Below are positions 36,217 through 46,771 of a stretch of DNA of 64,000 bases, piece by piece (the stretch's first letter is position 1; each line of letters opens with the position of its first letter). The position numbers and the translations under genes were made by a program. Source of the stretch: Rhodocyclaceae bacterium (GTDB lineage Bacteria; Pseudomonadota; Gammaproteobacteria; Burkholderiales; Rhodocyclaceae); NCBI GenBank assembly GCA_030824115.1, contig JAVBYI010000013.1, positions 1-64,000 of the forward strand. The letters are read 5' to 3'. The notes beneath the pieces were generated by a model. It was not told the origin of the DNA and made no database searches. It was given only the letters and a program-made list of their open reading frames with translations.

Positions 36217-39080
36217 ATGTCTGTTCATGAGTTGACCGCTAAGTTTCCTTGGCAGGATTTTCGCCAATTCCGGCGACTACTCATCTTGATACTCGGCGTC
36301 ATCAATCTGTTTGCCTGGGGGCTGGGCAGTATCGCTTTACTGCAAAGCCGCAGTCACTATCACGAGCGGGCCGTGATGATGACCGGCAGCTTTGCCGCAC
36401 TGATTGAGGAACGGATTGCCGACCGGGTACGCTTGGTCGACAACGCGTTGCTGCGGGTGCAATCGGAGTTGGAAGCGCAGATGCGTCAGGGGGGGATTCA
36501 AGGGACGCGCCTGAACGATTTTCTGGCGATTCAGGAACAGCAACTGCCCGAGTTGACGGGTATTCGCGTCACCGATCCGCTGGGCGTGGTGCGCTGGGGG
36601 CGGGGTGTCAATCCGCGCGCGGGCATCAGTTATGCCGATCGGACGTTTTTTGAGGCGCATCGCCAGCGTAACGAGAACCGCCTGATTGTCTCCGCACCAC
36701 TGCTGGGACGAGTCAGTTCATTGTGGGTGATCGCCTTTACCCGTCCCTACCGCAATGCGGCAGGCCAATTTGCCGGCATCCTGTCTGCAGCGGTGACGGT
36801 TAACACCTTTGGCGATGTGCTTGCCCAAGTGGAGCTGGGTAACGCTGGTACGGCGGTTTTGCGCTATGCCGATATGGGACTGATTGCGCGCTATCCACCG
36901 CTCGATGGGCCGCTCGGCCTGCCTGGGCATAACAAGGTTTCGGAAGAGTTTCTGGCGGTGATCGCTTCCGGGCAGGCTGTGACGTCTTATCACACGGCCA
37001 ATCCGCCTGACGGTATCGAGCGCACCTATGCTTTCCGGCGCATGCCGACGTTGCCGTTCATGCTGGCGGTGGGCATGGCGCGTGATGCATACCTTGCGCC
37101 CTGGCGCAAGGAGGTCTGGCACGTTATTTTCGTTCTGACAGCTTTTCTCGCCACCACACTGGCGAGCGCATGGCTGATCGTGCAACTCTGGCGGCGCCAG
37201 CATGAAGTCAAGGCGCAATTGCTGCGCAGCGAGGAGGGGCTGCGGCGCGCCCAGGCATTGGCGCACATCGGCAGTTGGTACCATGACCTGGTTGCGGATG
37301 AGTTGACCTGGTCGGATGAGTGTTACCGGATTTTCGGCATTTCGCCCGGGACGCCGATGACACTGGAAAAGCTGACGGCCTACCTGCATCCGGCCGATGT
37401 CCGCGACGTCCTCAGTGCCTGGGAGGCTGCCTTGCACGGGGCGATGTTCGACATGGACCATCGCATTATCGTGGCGGGCCGCGAGCGCTGGGTCCATGCA
37501 CAGGCCGTGATTGATTTCGATGCCCGGCGGCGGCCGGTCAATGCCGTTGGTACGGTGCAGGACATCACGGCACAAAAGGAATTGGCCGAGCAGCGGCATC
37601 TGATTGGTGAAGGCAACGACATCAATTACCGTGTTGCCCGTGCGCTGCATGAAACCAACCGCCCGTTTGCGGAAAACCTCCAGCAGGCGATGGCCGAGCT
37701 GAATGTCATGCAGGGACTGCGACAGGGTGCCAATGCCCAGTTGTTCATCAGCGCAGAGGGGACGCATACCGCATTGCAGATGCACCACGGCCAACCGCTG
37801 TGGCAGCGGTCGGCACCCGAGGTGAGTAGCGAGACCGTCCAGGTGGTCGCCCGGTGTGACCAGAGCGAGCCCCTGCACGGTCATTATTTTGTCCCGCTGA
37901 CGCATGGCAACGAGCGGCTCGGCGTCCTCGTGCTCGATACTGAGGAGGCCCCCTGCGCGCACCCTTACCGCATCGAGGCCCTGCGCGCGATTGGCGAGAG
38001 TTTTGCGGTTGCCATCATCAAGGAACGTAGCACTGCATTGCTGCGTCAGGCCACCGAGAAGGCCGAAAGTGCCAACCTGGCCAAGAGCCAGTTCCTGGCC
38101 ACCATGTCGCATGAGATTCGCACGCCGATGAACGGCATCCTTGGCATGGCCCAGTTGCTCGTGATGGATGATGTGGATGAGCAAACGCGGCGCGACTACG
38201 CCGGCACCATCCTGCATTCCGGCCAGACACTGCTGTCCCTGCTTAACGACATCCTCGATCTTTCCAAGGTCGAGGCGGGCAAGATCGTGCTCGACAACAA
38301 GGTTTTCGATCCGGTGCGCTTGATTGCCGAAGTGGTGGCCCTGTTTGCCTCTAACGCCGGGCAAAAGCTGTTGCAGCTTGATGGTGTCTGGCACGGTCCG
38401 GCGCGGCATTACAAGGGCGATGCGGTGCGCCTGCTGCAAATGCTTTCCAACCTGGTCAGCAATGCGCTCAAGTTCACGGCGACAGGGCGGGTGCATATTG
38501 AGGCCGGCGAGCGTCATGTGCTGTCGGTCCAGGGCGTGACCATGGCGACGCTGCGCTTTGCCGTGGTAGACACCGGGATTGGCGTGCCGGAAGACAAGCG
38601 TGCGCTGTTGTTCGAACCCTTCTCGCAGGTGGATGGCACGACCACACGGCGCTATGGTGGCACGGGCCTGGGGCTGTCGATTGTGCGCCGGCTGGCCGAA
38701 CAGATGGGCGGCGAGGTGGGTATCGAGAGCGTGCCTGAACAAGGGGCGTGCTTCTGGTTTACCGTGCAGGCCGAGGTGGTGCACCGGGACGCATCCGAGT
38801 CGGCTGCCGGCGAGAATGCGTCGGATACACGGGATACGATGCCCGTGGTGGGTGCGCGCGATTGTGCCGGGCTGGTGCCGCGCCTGCACGAATTGTCTGC
38901 CCTGTTGGCGGGGCGCAGCTTTGCGGCGGTGAAGTTGAGCCGCGAGTTGCAGCGCGAATACGCGTGCTGCGATCAGGTGGAAGCGCTGGCAAGGATTGTC
39001 CAGCAGTTGGAACAGTTTGATTTTTCGGCAGCGGCAACGCAGTTGGAGACGCTGCTGGCTTCAATGGAGAGGAGTCCGTC

Positions 39081-39084
<4 letters not shown>
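36217..39084 (+). CDS. Membrane sensor kinase with periplasmic Cache-like, PAS and GAF-like domains
   Basis: 955-aa kinase. Two membrane helices ([22 protein letters not shown] and [23 protein letters not shown]) bracket a ~260-residue periplasmic sensor of the double-Cache type. PAS follows ([23 protein letters not shown]), then a GAF-like region, HisKA with [16 protein letters not shown] (His632) and HATPase ([34 protein letters not shown]). The last ~95 residues form a short helical module ([14 protein letters not shown]) of the kind found at the end of hybrid kinases, but no receiver is present. It overlaps the next gene by ATGA. A 146-bp AT-rich leader precedes it. Confidence 0.88.
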
Positions 39085-40214
<1,130 letters not shown>

Positions 40215-40309
40215 TCTGGCCTGCAGGCGAATCGGCGAAGCGCCGCTTGCATCCGGCTTTGGCTTCGGATAGGGTTCGACTTTCGTCATTATTAAGCGTG
40301 GGGGTATTG

Positions 40310-41314
40310 ATGCGGCGTTTAGTGACCGCCGTGGGCGGGGTTCTGCTCGCGTTGCTGGCCGTGGCCGTACCGGCACAGGCCGAGGAACGCATTGCGGTTG
40401 CTTATCCTGGGCCGTTCAATGTCCCGCTCCTGCCGCTCGATGTGGCGCGTGCCATCGGGGCAGACCGTGCCGAGGGGATCGAACTGGTGCCGCGTTTCGT
40501 CAGCGGTGCTGGCGCCTTGGGCGACTTGCAGTCGCGCAATGTCGATTTTGCCGTGCCGGGCATTCCTGCCGCGATGTCAGCACGGGCGCGTGGTGCCGAT
40601 GTGGTGGCCGTCATGCCGGTCAACGCCTTGCCGGTCTATCAACTGGCCGTGCGCGCGGCCCTCAAGGATCGAGTCAAGCGGCCAAGCGACCTGGCAGGCC
40701 TGCGTATCGGCGTGACCAGCAGCACCGGCGCTGCCAAGACCACGTCGCATCAGGTGGCCGAGCTACTGCTCAAGCAGGATGGTGTTCCCGCCGCTCGCCA
40801 GCGTATTGTCGCGATTGGTCAGAGTTGGGAAGAAGTCCGTGCCGCCGTCGATATCGGCGCTGTCGATGCGGTTATCGGTTTCGAGCCCTTCCCGGGGCGT
40901 CTGGCCGATGAGGGGCTGGCCCATATCGTCTTTGACTTGGCTAACCCACGGGATGCCGTCCGTGTCCCCGGCGCGGGTTTTTTGCTGGCGGGGTTGGTCA
41001 CGCGTAGCGACGTCATCGCGCAGTCGCCGGAGAAGGTCGGCAAGGTTGTTGCCGTGGTGCGGCGCACGCTGCTATGGATGGCCGAGCACTCCCCCGAAGA
41101 GATTGTCGCTGCGCTGCCGGAAGCTGCAGCCGACAAACGCGCTGCGCTCGTTGCTTCCCTGCGTCGCTACCCGCACCAGTACAGCCCGGATGGCAGGTTC
41201 TCGCAGCGCCAGATTGATGAGACCAATCGCTTTTTCGCCGCCACCGGCAGCGAGTCGAAGCCGGTGCCCCTCGCTGCCATGCTCGATGCCCGCTGGGCCG
41301 GGAGCAAACCGTGA
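40310..41314 (+). CDS. Periplasmic substrate-binding protein, NitT/TauT-like
   Basis: 334-aa protein with a signal peptide (LVTAVGGVLLALLAVAVPAQA) and a type-2 periplasmic binding fold (YPGPFNVPLLPLDVARAIG, NVDFAVPGIPAAMSARARG, DLAGLRIGVTSSTGAAKTTSHQVAELLL, VDAVIGFEPFPG). It resembles ABC substrate-binding proteins for nitrate, taurine or aromatic sulfonates. No permease or ATPase gene is adjacent. It is translationally coupled (TGATG) to a membrane GGDEF-EAL protein, so a sensory role is more likely than transport. Confidence 0.83.
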   Translation: MRRLVTAVGGVLLALLAVAVPAQAEERIAVAYPGPFNVPLLPLDVARAIGADRAEGIELVPRFVSGAGALGDLQSRNVDFAVPGIPAAMSARARGADVVAVMPVNALPVYQLAVRAALKDRVKRPSDLAGLRIGVTSSTGAAKTTSHQVAELLLKQDGVPAARQRIVAIGQSWEEVRAAVDIGAVDAVIGFEPFPGRLADEGLAHIVFDLANPRDAVRVPGAGFLLAGLVTRSDVIAQSPEKVGKVVAVVRRTLLWMAEHSPEEIVAALPEAAADKRAALVASLRRYPHQYSPDGRFSQRQIDETNRFFAATGSESKPVPLAAMLDARWAGSKP

Positions 41315-44064
41315 TGGTGCCCTACCGCACGCTGCGTGCGCGTGCGACGCTCATGGTGGCGGGCGTCCTGGCGGGCGCTGCGGTTTTTGCCCTGCTGGTT
41401 GCCACTTACACGTATCGCACCGCATTCGACCGCAGTGCGCGTGATCGGGGCGATCTGGTGATGCGCGACTTCCGTGAAAAGCTCAGGAATATTGAGAGTG
41501 AGTGGGGCGAAAGGACGATGCGCGAGAAGACGCGCCTTGAGTTCTCGCGCCTGCTGGAAAATCCGGAGGGCCGTTGGAGCCGGTTGCGTGCCTATCTTGC
41601 CGCGTTCTCCAATTCCCCATTTTTTGCCGGCATGTCCTTGTGTGATGCAGGCGAACGCCTGCTGTTTCGCCACGGGCCGTCGACTGCCTGCAAAGGGCCA
41701 GCGGAACCCCATGCCAAGCATGTACATCACTACTTTACGGATGCGGCAGACTACCTGTTCGTCGAGGTTGATGCACCCATCTGGCTCGGGCCGGAGGGAA
41801 TGGGCCGCATGCATCTGGCGATCCCGCTGGACAATGCCTTCCTCTGGCGCCATGCTTTTCCCGATACCGAACTGTTTCTCGAATGGGGAAACCGGATGGT
41901 GGCTGCTTCTGCGGGCGCGACCGGCCTATCGCGCGGACTGCCCGGTTACAGCGGCGGCTTCGAGCGCGATGGCGTACACATTGAGCAGCGGCGCATTGCC
42001 TTGCCGGGAAATGCGCCCGCGCCCTACTTGACGATCCAGACGCGCATCACGCCGCCGTTTTCCCTTGTCGAGGCTTTCTGGATGGGTGTCGCGATTTTCG
42101 TTTTCGTCGCGACGGTGCTGATGCTCGCGTTGCGCCGCTGGCTGGCCGGCCTGTTGCCGCGCATCGAGTGCCTGAGTCAGGCGGCCGGGTTGTATGCCCG
42201 GGAAGGCAGGCAGAGCGAGCCCTTGGCCCGCTTGCTGCAACAGGCGGCGGGCGCCAACAATGACGAACTCAGTCGGGTGGCCGTGGCAACCATCAACATG
42301 GTTGCGGCACTCGATTTGCGCGACCATGAGCGCCAGCAGACGTTGGAGAAGTTGCAGTTGGCGGAAAAGGTGTTCGAAAACAGCGCGCAGGCGATCCTGA
42401 TTACCGATGCCTCGGTGCGCATCGTTTCGGTCAACCCGGCGTTCTCGGAAATTACCGGCTATACCGCCGCAGAGGCGGTTGGTCAGAACCCGCAGAAATT
42501 TTCCTCCGGTCGTCATGACGCCAGTTTTTATGCTGCGATGTGGGCTTCGTTGCGCCAGCATGGCATCTGGGCCGGCGAGGTCTGGGACCGACGCAAGAAT
42601 GGCATGGTCTACCCGAAGTGGTTGACCATCAACGCCGTCGAAGATGCGGCAAGCGGCCAAGTCAGCCACTATGTCGGCATTTTTTCTGACATTACCGAGC
42701 AGAAGGAAAATGCCGCACGTATCGAGCACTTGGCCTACCATGACCCGCTGACCGGTTTGCCGAATCGCTTTGCCCTGAATGCCCATCTGGCGCAATCCCT
42801 GTCGGACGCACGTCGCAATGGCACCCATCTGGCGGTGATGTTCCTCGATCTCGACCGTTTCAAGACCGTAAACGATTCGCTGGGCCACGACGTCGGCGAT
42901 CAGTTGCTGATTGCCGTGGCCCAACGTATTCGTGGCGCCCTGCGCGAGTCGGATACCGTGGCGCGATTGGGTGGTGACGAGTTTGTCGTCATCGTTCAGG
43001 GGATCGTTGGCCCCGAAGATGCGGCGCGCGTGGCCGAGAAGATCGTCGCCGAAGTTGGCGAGCCGCTGACGCTGGCCGGCCATTCGCTGCATACGTCGCC
43101 ATCGATCGGGATCGGGATGTTTCCCACCGACGGTGCCAGCGTCGAGACCTTGATGAAGAATGCCGATGCGGCGATGTATTACGCCAAGCAGCACGGCCGC
43201 AATGGTTTCCGCTTCTTCACCGCCGACATGAATGCTGCCGCCAGCGAACGCTTGTTGTTCGAAACGCAACTGCATCACGCGTTCGATCGCCACGAGTTTT
43301 TCCTTGTCTTCCAGCCGCAGGTGGATATTGCCAGTGGGCACGTGGTGGGGGTCGAGGCGCTGGTGCGCTGGCGTCATCCCGACCGGGGGGAAATTCTGCC
43401 GGAACGGTTCATTTCCATTGCCGAGGAAATCGGTCTGATTGTGCCGCTCGGCGCCTGGGTACTGGAGGAGGCCTGTCGTGAGGCGATGCGCTGGGGCGTC
43501 GGGGCCGCCGATCTGCGCGTGGCCGTCAATGTCTCGGTGCATCAACTGGAAGAGCGTCGCCTTGCCGAACATGTGGCCGCAACGTTGACAAAGACTGGCC
43601 TGCCGCCGCATCGACTTGAACTGGAAATTACCGAAAGCGCCGTGATGCGCCACCCGGAAGCCGCTGTCGAGATGCTGCGTTCGCTGGCTGCCCTGGGCGT
43701 GCATCTGGCCATCGACGACTTTGGCACGGGCTATTCCTCGCTTGCCTACCTGAGGCGCCTGCCCAACAGCCGGCTCAAGATCGACCGCTCGTTTGTCATG
43801 GACCTCGAAACCGATCCCAACGACGTCGCGATCACCGAGGGCATCATTGCGCTGGCGAGATCGATGGGCTTGGCCGTCACGGCCGAGGGTATCGAGACGT
43901 CTGCCCAACTCGACATGCTGCGCCGCTTCGGCTGCCGCGAAGGTCAGGGTTTTCTGTTCAGCAAGCCGCTGTCGGTCGAGGCCCTGCGCGAGTTCCTGCG
44001 GGGTGCCGGGAGTATGGGCGCAGTGGCCGCCCTCTCGGTGGATAAGCCGGAACGCCTGCACTGA
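41314..44064 (+). CDS. Membrane c-di-GMP enzyme: periplasmic sensor, PAS, GGDEF, EAL
   Basis: 916-aa protein. A first helix (ATLMVAGVLAGAAVFALLVATYTY), a ~235-residue periplasmic sensor and a second helix (FWMGVAIFVFVATVLMLAL) come before a short HAMP-like linker, PAS (FENSAQAILITDASVRIVSVNP), GGDEF (LGGDEFVVI, 553-557, intact) and EAL (VEALVRW, 681-683; DDFGTGYSSL and KIDRSF intact). Both synthase and phosphodiesterase motifs look competent, so net activity cannot be predicted. The overlap with the binding-protein gene suggests that the bound ligand is sensed through the periplasmic domain. Confidence 0.9.
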   Translation: MVPYRTLRARATLMVAGVLAGAAVFALLVATYTYRTAFDRSARDRGDLVMRDFREKLRNIESEWGERTMREKTRLEFSRLLENPEGRWSRLRAYLAAFSNSPFFAGMSLCDAGERLLFRHGPSTACKGPAEPHAKHVHHYFTDAADYLFVEVDAPIWLGPEGMGRMHLAIPLDNAFLWRHAFPDTELFLEWGNRMVAASAGATGLSRGLPGYSGGFERDGVHIEQRRIALPGNAPAPYLTIQTRITPPFSLVEAFWMGVAIFVFVATVLMLALRRWLAGLLPRIECLSQAAGLYAREGRQSEPLARLLQQAAGANNDELSRVAVATINMVAALDLRDHERQQTLEKLQLAEKVFENSAQAILITDASVRIVSVNPAFSEITGYTAAEAVGQNPQKFSSGRHDASFYAAMWASLRQHGIWAGEVWDRRKNGMVYPKWLTINAVEDAASGQVSHYVGIFSDITEQKENAARIEHLAYHDPLTGLPNRFALNAHLAQSLSDARRNGTHLAVMFLDLDRFKTVNDSLGHDVGDQLLIAVAQRIRGALRESDTVARLGGDEFVVIVQGIVGPEDAARVAEKIVAEVGEPLTLAGHSLHTSPSIGIGMFPTDGASVETLMKNADAAMYYAKQHGRNGFRFFTADMNAAASERLLFETQLHHAFDRHEFFLVFQPQVDIASGHVVGVEALVRWRHPDRGEILPERFISIAEEIGLIVPLGAWVLEEACREAMRWGVGAADLRVAVNVSVHQLEERRLAEHVAATLTKTGLPPHRLELEITESAVMRHPEAAVEMLRSLAALGVHLAIDDFGTGYSSLAYLRRLPNSRLKIDRSFVMDLETDPNDVAITEGIIALARSMGLAVTAEGIETSAQLDMLRRFGCREGQGFLFSKPLSVEALREFLRGAGSMGAVAALSVDKPERLH

Positions 44065-44097
44065 CGTTCCCGCCCGAACCGCCATTACAATCTGCTG

Positions 44098-45384
44098 ATG
44101 CAGACGCTCTCTCCTGATTGGCAGCGCCGTCGTTTACTGGTCCTGGCCGTGGTCGTGGCCGCTTATGTGCTGTCCTTTTTTCAGCGCTTCGCGCCGGCCG
44201 GCATCGCGCAGGATCTGGCCGCGAGCTTTCAAACCTCGGCGGCGTCGCTGGGCGTGTTGGCGGCCACTTACTTCTATGTCTATACGCTCATGCAGGTACC
44301 GACTGGCATCCTTGTCGATACGCTTGGGCCGCGTCGCATCCTGTTCATTGGCGGCATGGTCGCCGGGGCCGGCAGCCTGCTGTTCGGCATGGCGCAGACC
44401 CTCGATGCGGCATTGGCGGGACGCACGCTGATCGGGCTGGGCGTGTCGGTGACCTTCATCGCCATGCTGAAACTCATCGCGGTCTGGTTCGAGGAACATC
44501 GCTTTGCCAGTGTCGTTGGGCTGTCGATGCTGGTTGGCAATTTCGGTTCGGTGCTGGCCGGTTCGCCGCTGTCGTGGATGGCGCAGAACACCGGCTGGCG
44601 TGGCGTGTTTGTCGGCGTCGGCCTTGTTTCGCTGACGCTCGGGCTGCTGAGCTGGTTTCTGGTACGCGATCGGCCGCCAGGGAACGATGGTGCCGTCTCG
44701 CCAGCGCCGACATTTGACAGAACGGTCATTCTGACCGGCCTGCTGCGGGTGGTGAAGAATCGCGCCACTTGGCCGACGGTATTCGTCAATGCCGGGTTGT
44801 CCGGGAGCTTCTTTGCCTTCGGCGGTTTGTGGGCGACGCCCTTCCTGATCCAAGGACTGGGCATGACGCGTGACACCGCCACGGCCCACCTCTCGCTTTT
44901 CTTCGCCGGCTTTGCTGTCGGCTGTTTGCTGATCGGCACGCTGTCGGATCGCCTGCGGCGCCGCAAGCCGGTGATCATCGCCAGTTCGCTGGTGTATAGC
45001 GCCGTCTGGCTGGTGTGGCTCTCTGGCATCATCCTGCCGCTGGCGGCGACCTACGCGCTGTTCGGCCTGATGGGCCTGATGACGGCGAGTTTCACGCTCT
45101 CCTGGGCCTGTGCCAAGGAGGTCAATCCGCCGGCCCTGTCGGGTATGTCCACCTCGGTCGCGAATATGGGCGGTTTCCTGATGGGCGCGCTGTTGCAACC
45201 GGCGGTGGGCTGGATCATGGATCAGCGCTGGGATGGCACACTCATCGATGGCGTGCGCATCTACACCCCGGAAGATTATCGCTGGGGGCTGTTGCTGATC
45301 GCCAGCGCCACTTGGCTGGGCGCGCTGGCCGCCTGGTTCATTCGTGAAACGCATTGCAAGAATATCTGGAAGGAAAACCCATGA
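44098..45384 (+). CDS. Major facilitator superfamily permease
   Basis: 428-aa protein with 12 predicted helices and a cytosolic loop after helix 6. The N-terminal half has VLSFFQRFAPAGIAQDLA and GILVDTLGPRRILFIGG (the MFS loop 2-3 motif D-x-x-GPRR). The subgroup resembles anion or nitrate/sugar-phosphate-like MFS carriers, but no substrate is assigned. A dispersed repeat is translated as AVSPAPTF in the central loop (~199-206). It overlaps cbiX by ATGA. Confidence 0.87.
   Translation: MQTLSPDWQRRRLLVLAVVVAAYVLSFFQRFAPAGIAQDLAASFQTSAASLGVLAATYFYVYTLMQVPTGILVDTLGPRRILFIGGMVAGAGSLLFGMAQTLDAALAGRTLIGLGVSVTFIAMLKLIAVWFEEHRFASVVGLSMLVGNFGSVLAGSPLSWMAQNTGWRGVFVGVGLVSLTLGLLSWFLVRDRPPGNDGAVSPAPTFDRTVILTGLLRVVKNRATWPTVFVNAGLSGSFFAFGGLWATPFLIQGLGMTRDTATAHLSLFFAGFAVGCLLIGTLSDRLRRRKPVIIASSLVYSAVWLVWLSGIILPLAATYALFGLMGLMTASFTLSWACAKEVNPPALSGMSTSVANMGGFLMGALLQPAVGWIMDQRWDGTLIDGVRIYTPEDYRWGLLLIASATWLGALAAWFIRETHCKNIWKENP
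44692..44715 (+). repeat. Dispersed 24-bp repeat, copy 10
   Basis: GCCGTC-N4-CAGCGCCGAC plus ATTTGA. It is translated as AVSPAPTF in the central cytosolic loop of the MFS permease. Confidence 0.87.
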
Positions 45385-45740
45385 AAGGCATCATCCTGTT
45401 TGGCCATGGTTCGCGCAGCCCGGAATACGTGCAGCCCTTCAATCGTACGCGCGATCTGGTGGCCGCCAGGCAGCCCGGTGTACCGGTGGAACTCGGTTTT
45501 CTGGAGCTGACCCAGCCATCGCTTGAAGAGGCCATCGAGCGGCTCGCGGCGCAAGGGGTGCAAACGGTCAAGGTCGTGCCCATTTTCTTCGCGCCGGGCA
45601 AGCATGTCCTGAAAGACCTGCCGGAACGCATCGGCAATGCGATGGATCGCTTTCCCGCCCTCGAATTCGACATTGCAACCTGCGTCGGCGAAGTGGATGC
45701 AGTGATCGAGGCGATGGCCAGCCATGCGATTGAGGCTTGA
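45381..45740 (+). CDS. cbiX: Short CbiX/SirB-type chelatase
   Basis: 119-aa single-domain class II chelatase that inserts cobalt or iron into sirohydrochlorin. It begins MKGIILFGHGSRSPEY with the metal-site His (GHGSR). The second half has VKVVPIFFAPGKHVLKDLP with the second His, and LEFDIATCVGEVDAVIEAM. The length matches the homodimeric short CbiX/SirC-like forms rather than two-domain CbiK. It is coupled to the MFS gene by ATGA. Whether it serves siroheme or cobalamin is not shown. Confidence 0.88.
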   Translation: MKGIILFGHGSRSPEYVQPFNRTRDLVAARQPGVPVELGFLELTQPSLEEAIERLAAQGVQTVKVVPIFFAPGKHVLKDLPERIGNAMDRFPALEFDIATCVGEVDAVIEAMASHAIEA

Positions 45741-45772
45741 AAAGTGAATATCAGGATATACTTATATACCCT

Positions 45773-46768
45773 ATGAAAACAATATTCCAACTCTCCCCAT
45801 ACCGGTTGGCGGTGGCGGCTTTGTTTTATGCCGTCCTGTCAGCGCCGACATTTGCACAGACGCATACCGTGGTGCTGCGCGAGGTGCCGCTCACCCTGCC
45901 CGCCGAAGCGGTGATCGAAGCGACCAAGCAGGCGGTGGTGGCGACCCAGGTGTCCGGCCGCATCGTCGCGGTGGCGGTGGAGGCCGGTCAGCGCGTCAAG
46001 GCTGGTCAGTTGCTGATGCGCATCGATGCGCGCGAGGCGAGTGAGAATGCTGCAGCGGCGCGTGCCCAACTGGTGCAGGCGGAAGCGAATTACTCGCGCA
46101 CACAGAATCTCTTCAAGCAGAAGTTTGTCAGCCAGGCGGCGCTGGATGCCGCCGATGCTCAACTGAAGTCGGCGCGTGCCCAGGCCGGTGCGGCTGGCGC
46201 GGGTGCGTCGCATGCCACGGTGACTTCGCCCTTGTCCGGGCTGGTGGCGGTGCGTCATGTCGAGCTGGGCGATCTGGCCATGCCGGGCAAACCCTTGCTG
46301 ACGGTGTTCGATCCAAAGGGTCTGCGTGCCGTGGCGAATATCCCGCAGTACAAGCTGAAGGGTGCGCAACAAGCGAAAACGGCACGCGTGGAATTTCCGG
46401 AAAGTCGGCGCTGGCAAGACGGCGTTCGCGTCGAAATCCTGCCGACCATCGATGTGCAGAGTCACACGGCGACGGCGCGGGTCTATCTGTCCGATACCGA
46501 TCTGGAGGGCGTCGTGCCGGGCATGGCGGCACGCGTGCATTTTGTGATTGGCAGTGCGCAGAAGCTGACCGTACCGCCACAAGCCATCCTGCGCCGTGGC
46601 GAGATCAGCGCGGTGTATGTGCTGAAGGACGGCAAGACCGCCTTGCGCCAAGTGCGCCTCGGCGAGCCGGTGGCGGATGGCGAGATCGAAGTACTGTCCG
46701 GTCTGGTGGCGGGCGACACGATCAGCCTCGATCCGGTCAAGACCGGCATCGAACTGAAACAGAAATAA
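45773..46768 (+). CDS. RND efflux periplasmic adaptor (HlyD/MFP family)
   Basis: 331-aa membrane-fusion protein of a tripartite efflux pump. After a signal peptide (1-~29) come the barrel-sandwich halves (ATQVSGRIVAVAVEAGQRVKAG and VTSPLSGLVAVRHVELGD), an alpha-hairpin (AAARAQLVQAEANYSRTQNLF) and the beta-barrel/MP domains (GMAARVHFVIG, VPPQAILRRGEISAVYVL). Two dispersed repeats are translated in it: AVLSAPTF at residues 20-27, at the signal-peptide cleavage region, and SRRWQDG near 210. It is followed 3 bp later by the RND pump gene. Confidence 0.92.
   Translation: MKTIFQLSPYRLAVAALFYAVLSAPTFAQTHTVVLREVPLTLPAEAVIEATKQAVVATQVSGRIVAVAVEAGQRVKAGQLLMRIDAREASENAAAARAQLVQAEANYSRTQNLFKQKFVSQAALDAADAQLKSARAQAGAAGAGASHATVTSPLSGLVAVRHVELGDLAMPGKPLLTVFDPKGLRAVANIPQYKLKGAQQAKTARVEFPESRRWQDGVRVEILPTIDVQSHTATARVYLSDTDLEGVVPGMAARVHFVIGSAQKLTVPPQAILRRGEISAVYVLKDGKTALRQVRLGEPVADGEIEVLSGLVAGDTISLDPVKTGIELKQK
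45830..45853 (+). repeat. Dispersed 24-bp repeat, copy 11
   Basis: GCCGTCCTGT, CAGCGCCGAC, ATTT. It is translated as AVLSAPTF in the end of the adaptor signal peptide, which tolerates such a sequence (A-x-A-like cleavage context). Confidence 0.87.
46399..46423 (-). repeat. Dispersed 24-bp repeat, copy 12
   Basis: Minus-strand GCCGTCTTGC, CAGCGCCGAC, TTTCC. It is read on the gene strand as SRRWQDG in the adaptor, within the beta-barrel region. Confidence 0.87.
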
Positions 46769-46771
46769 ATC

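Noticed and set aside
38891-38925. Apparent repeat-like peptide [11 protein letters not shown] in the 955-aa kinase
   Set aside because: The DNA does not match the repeat core; the similarity is only at protein level.
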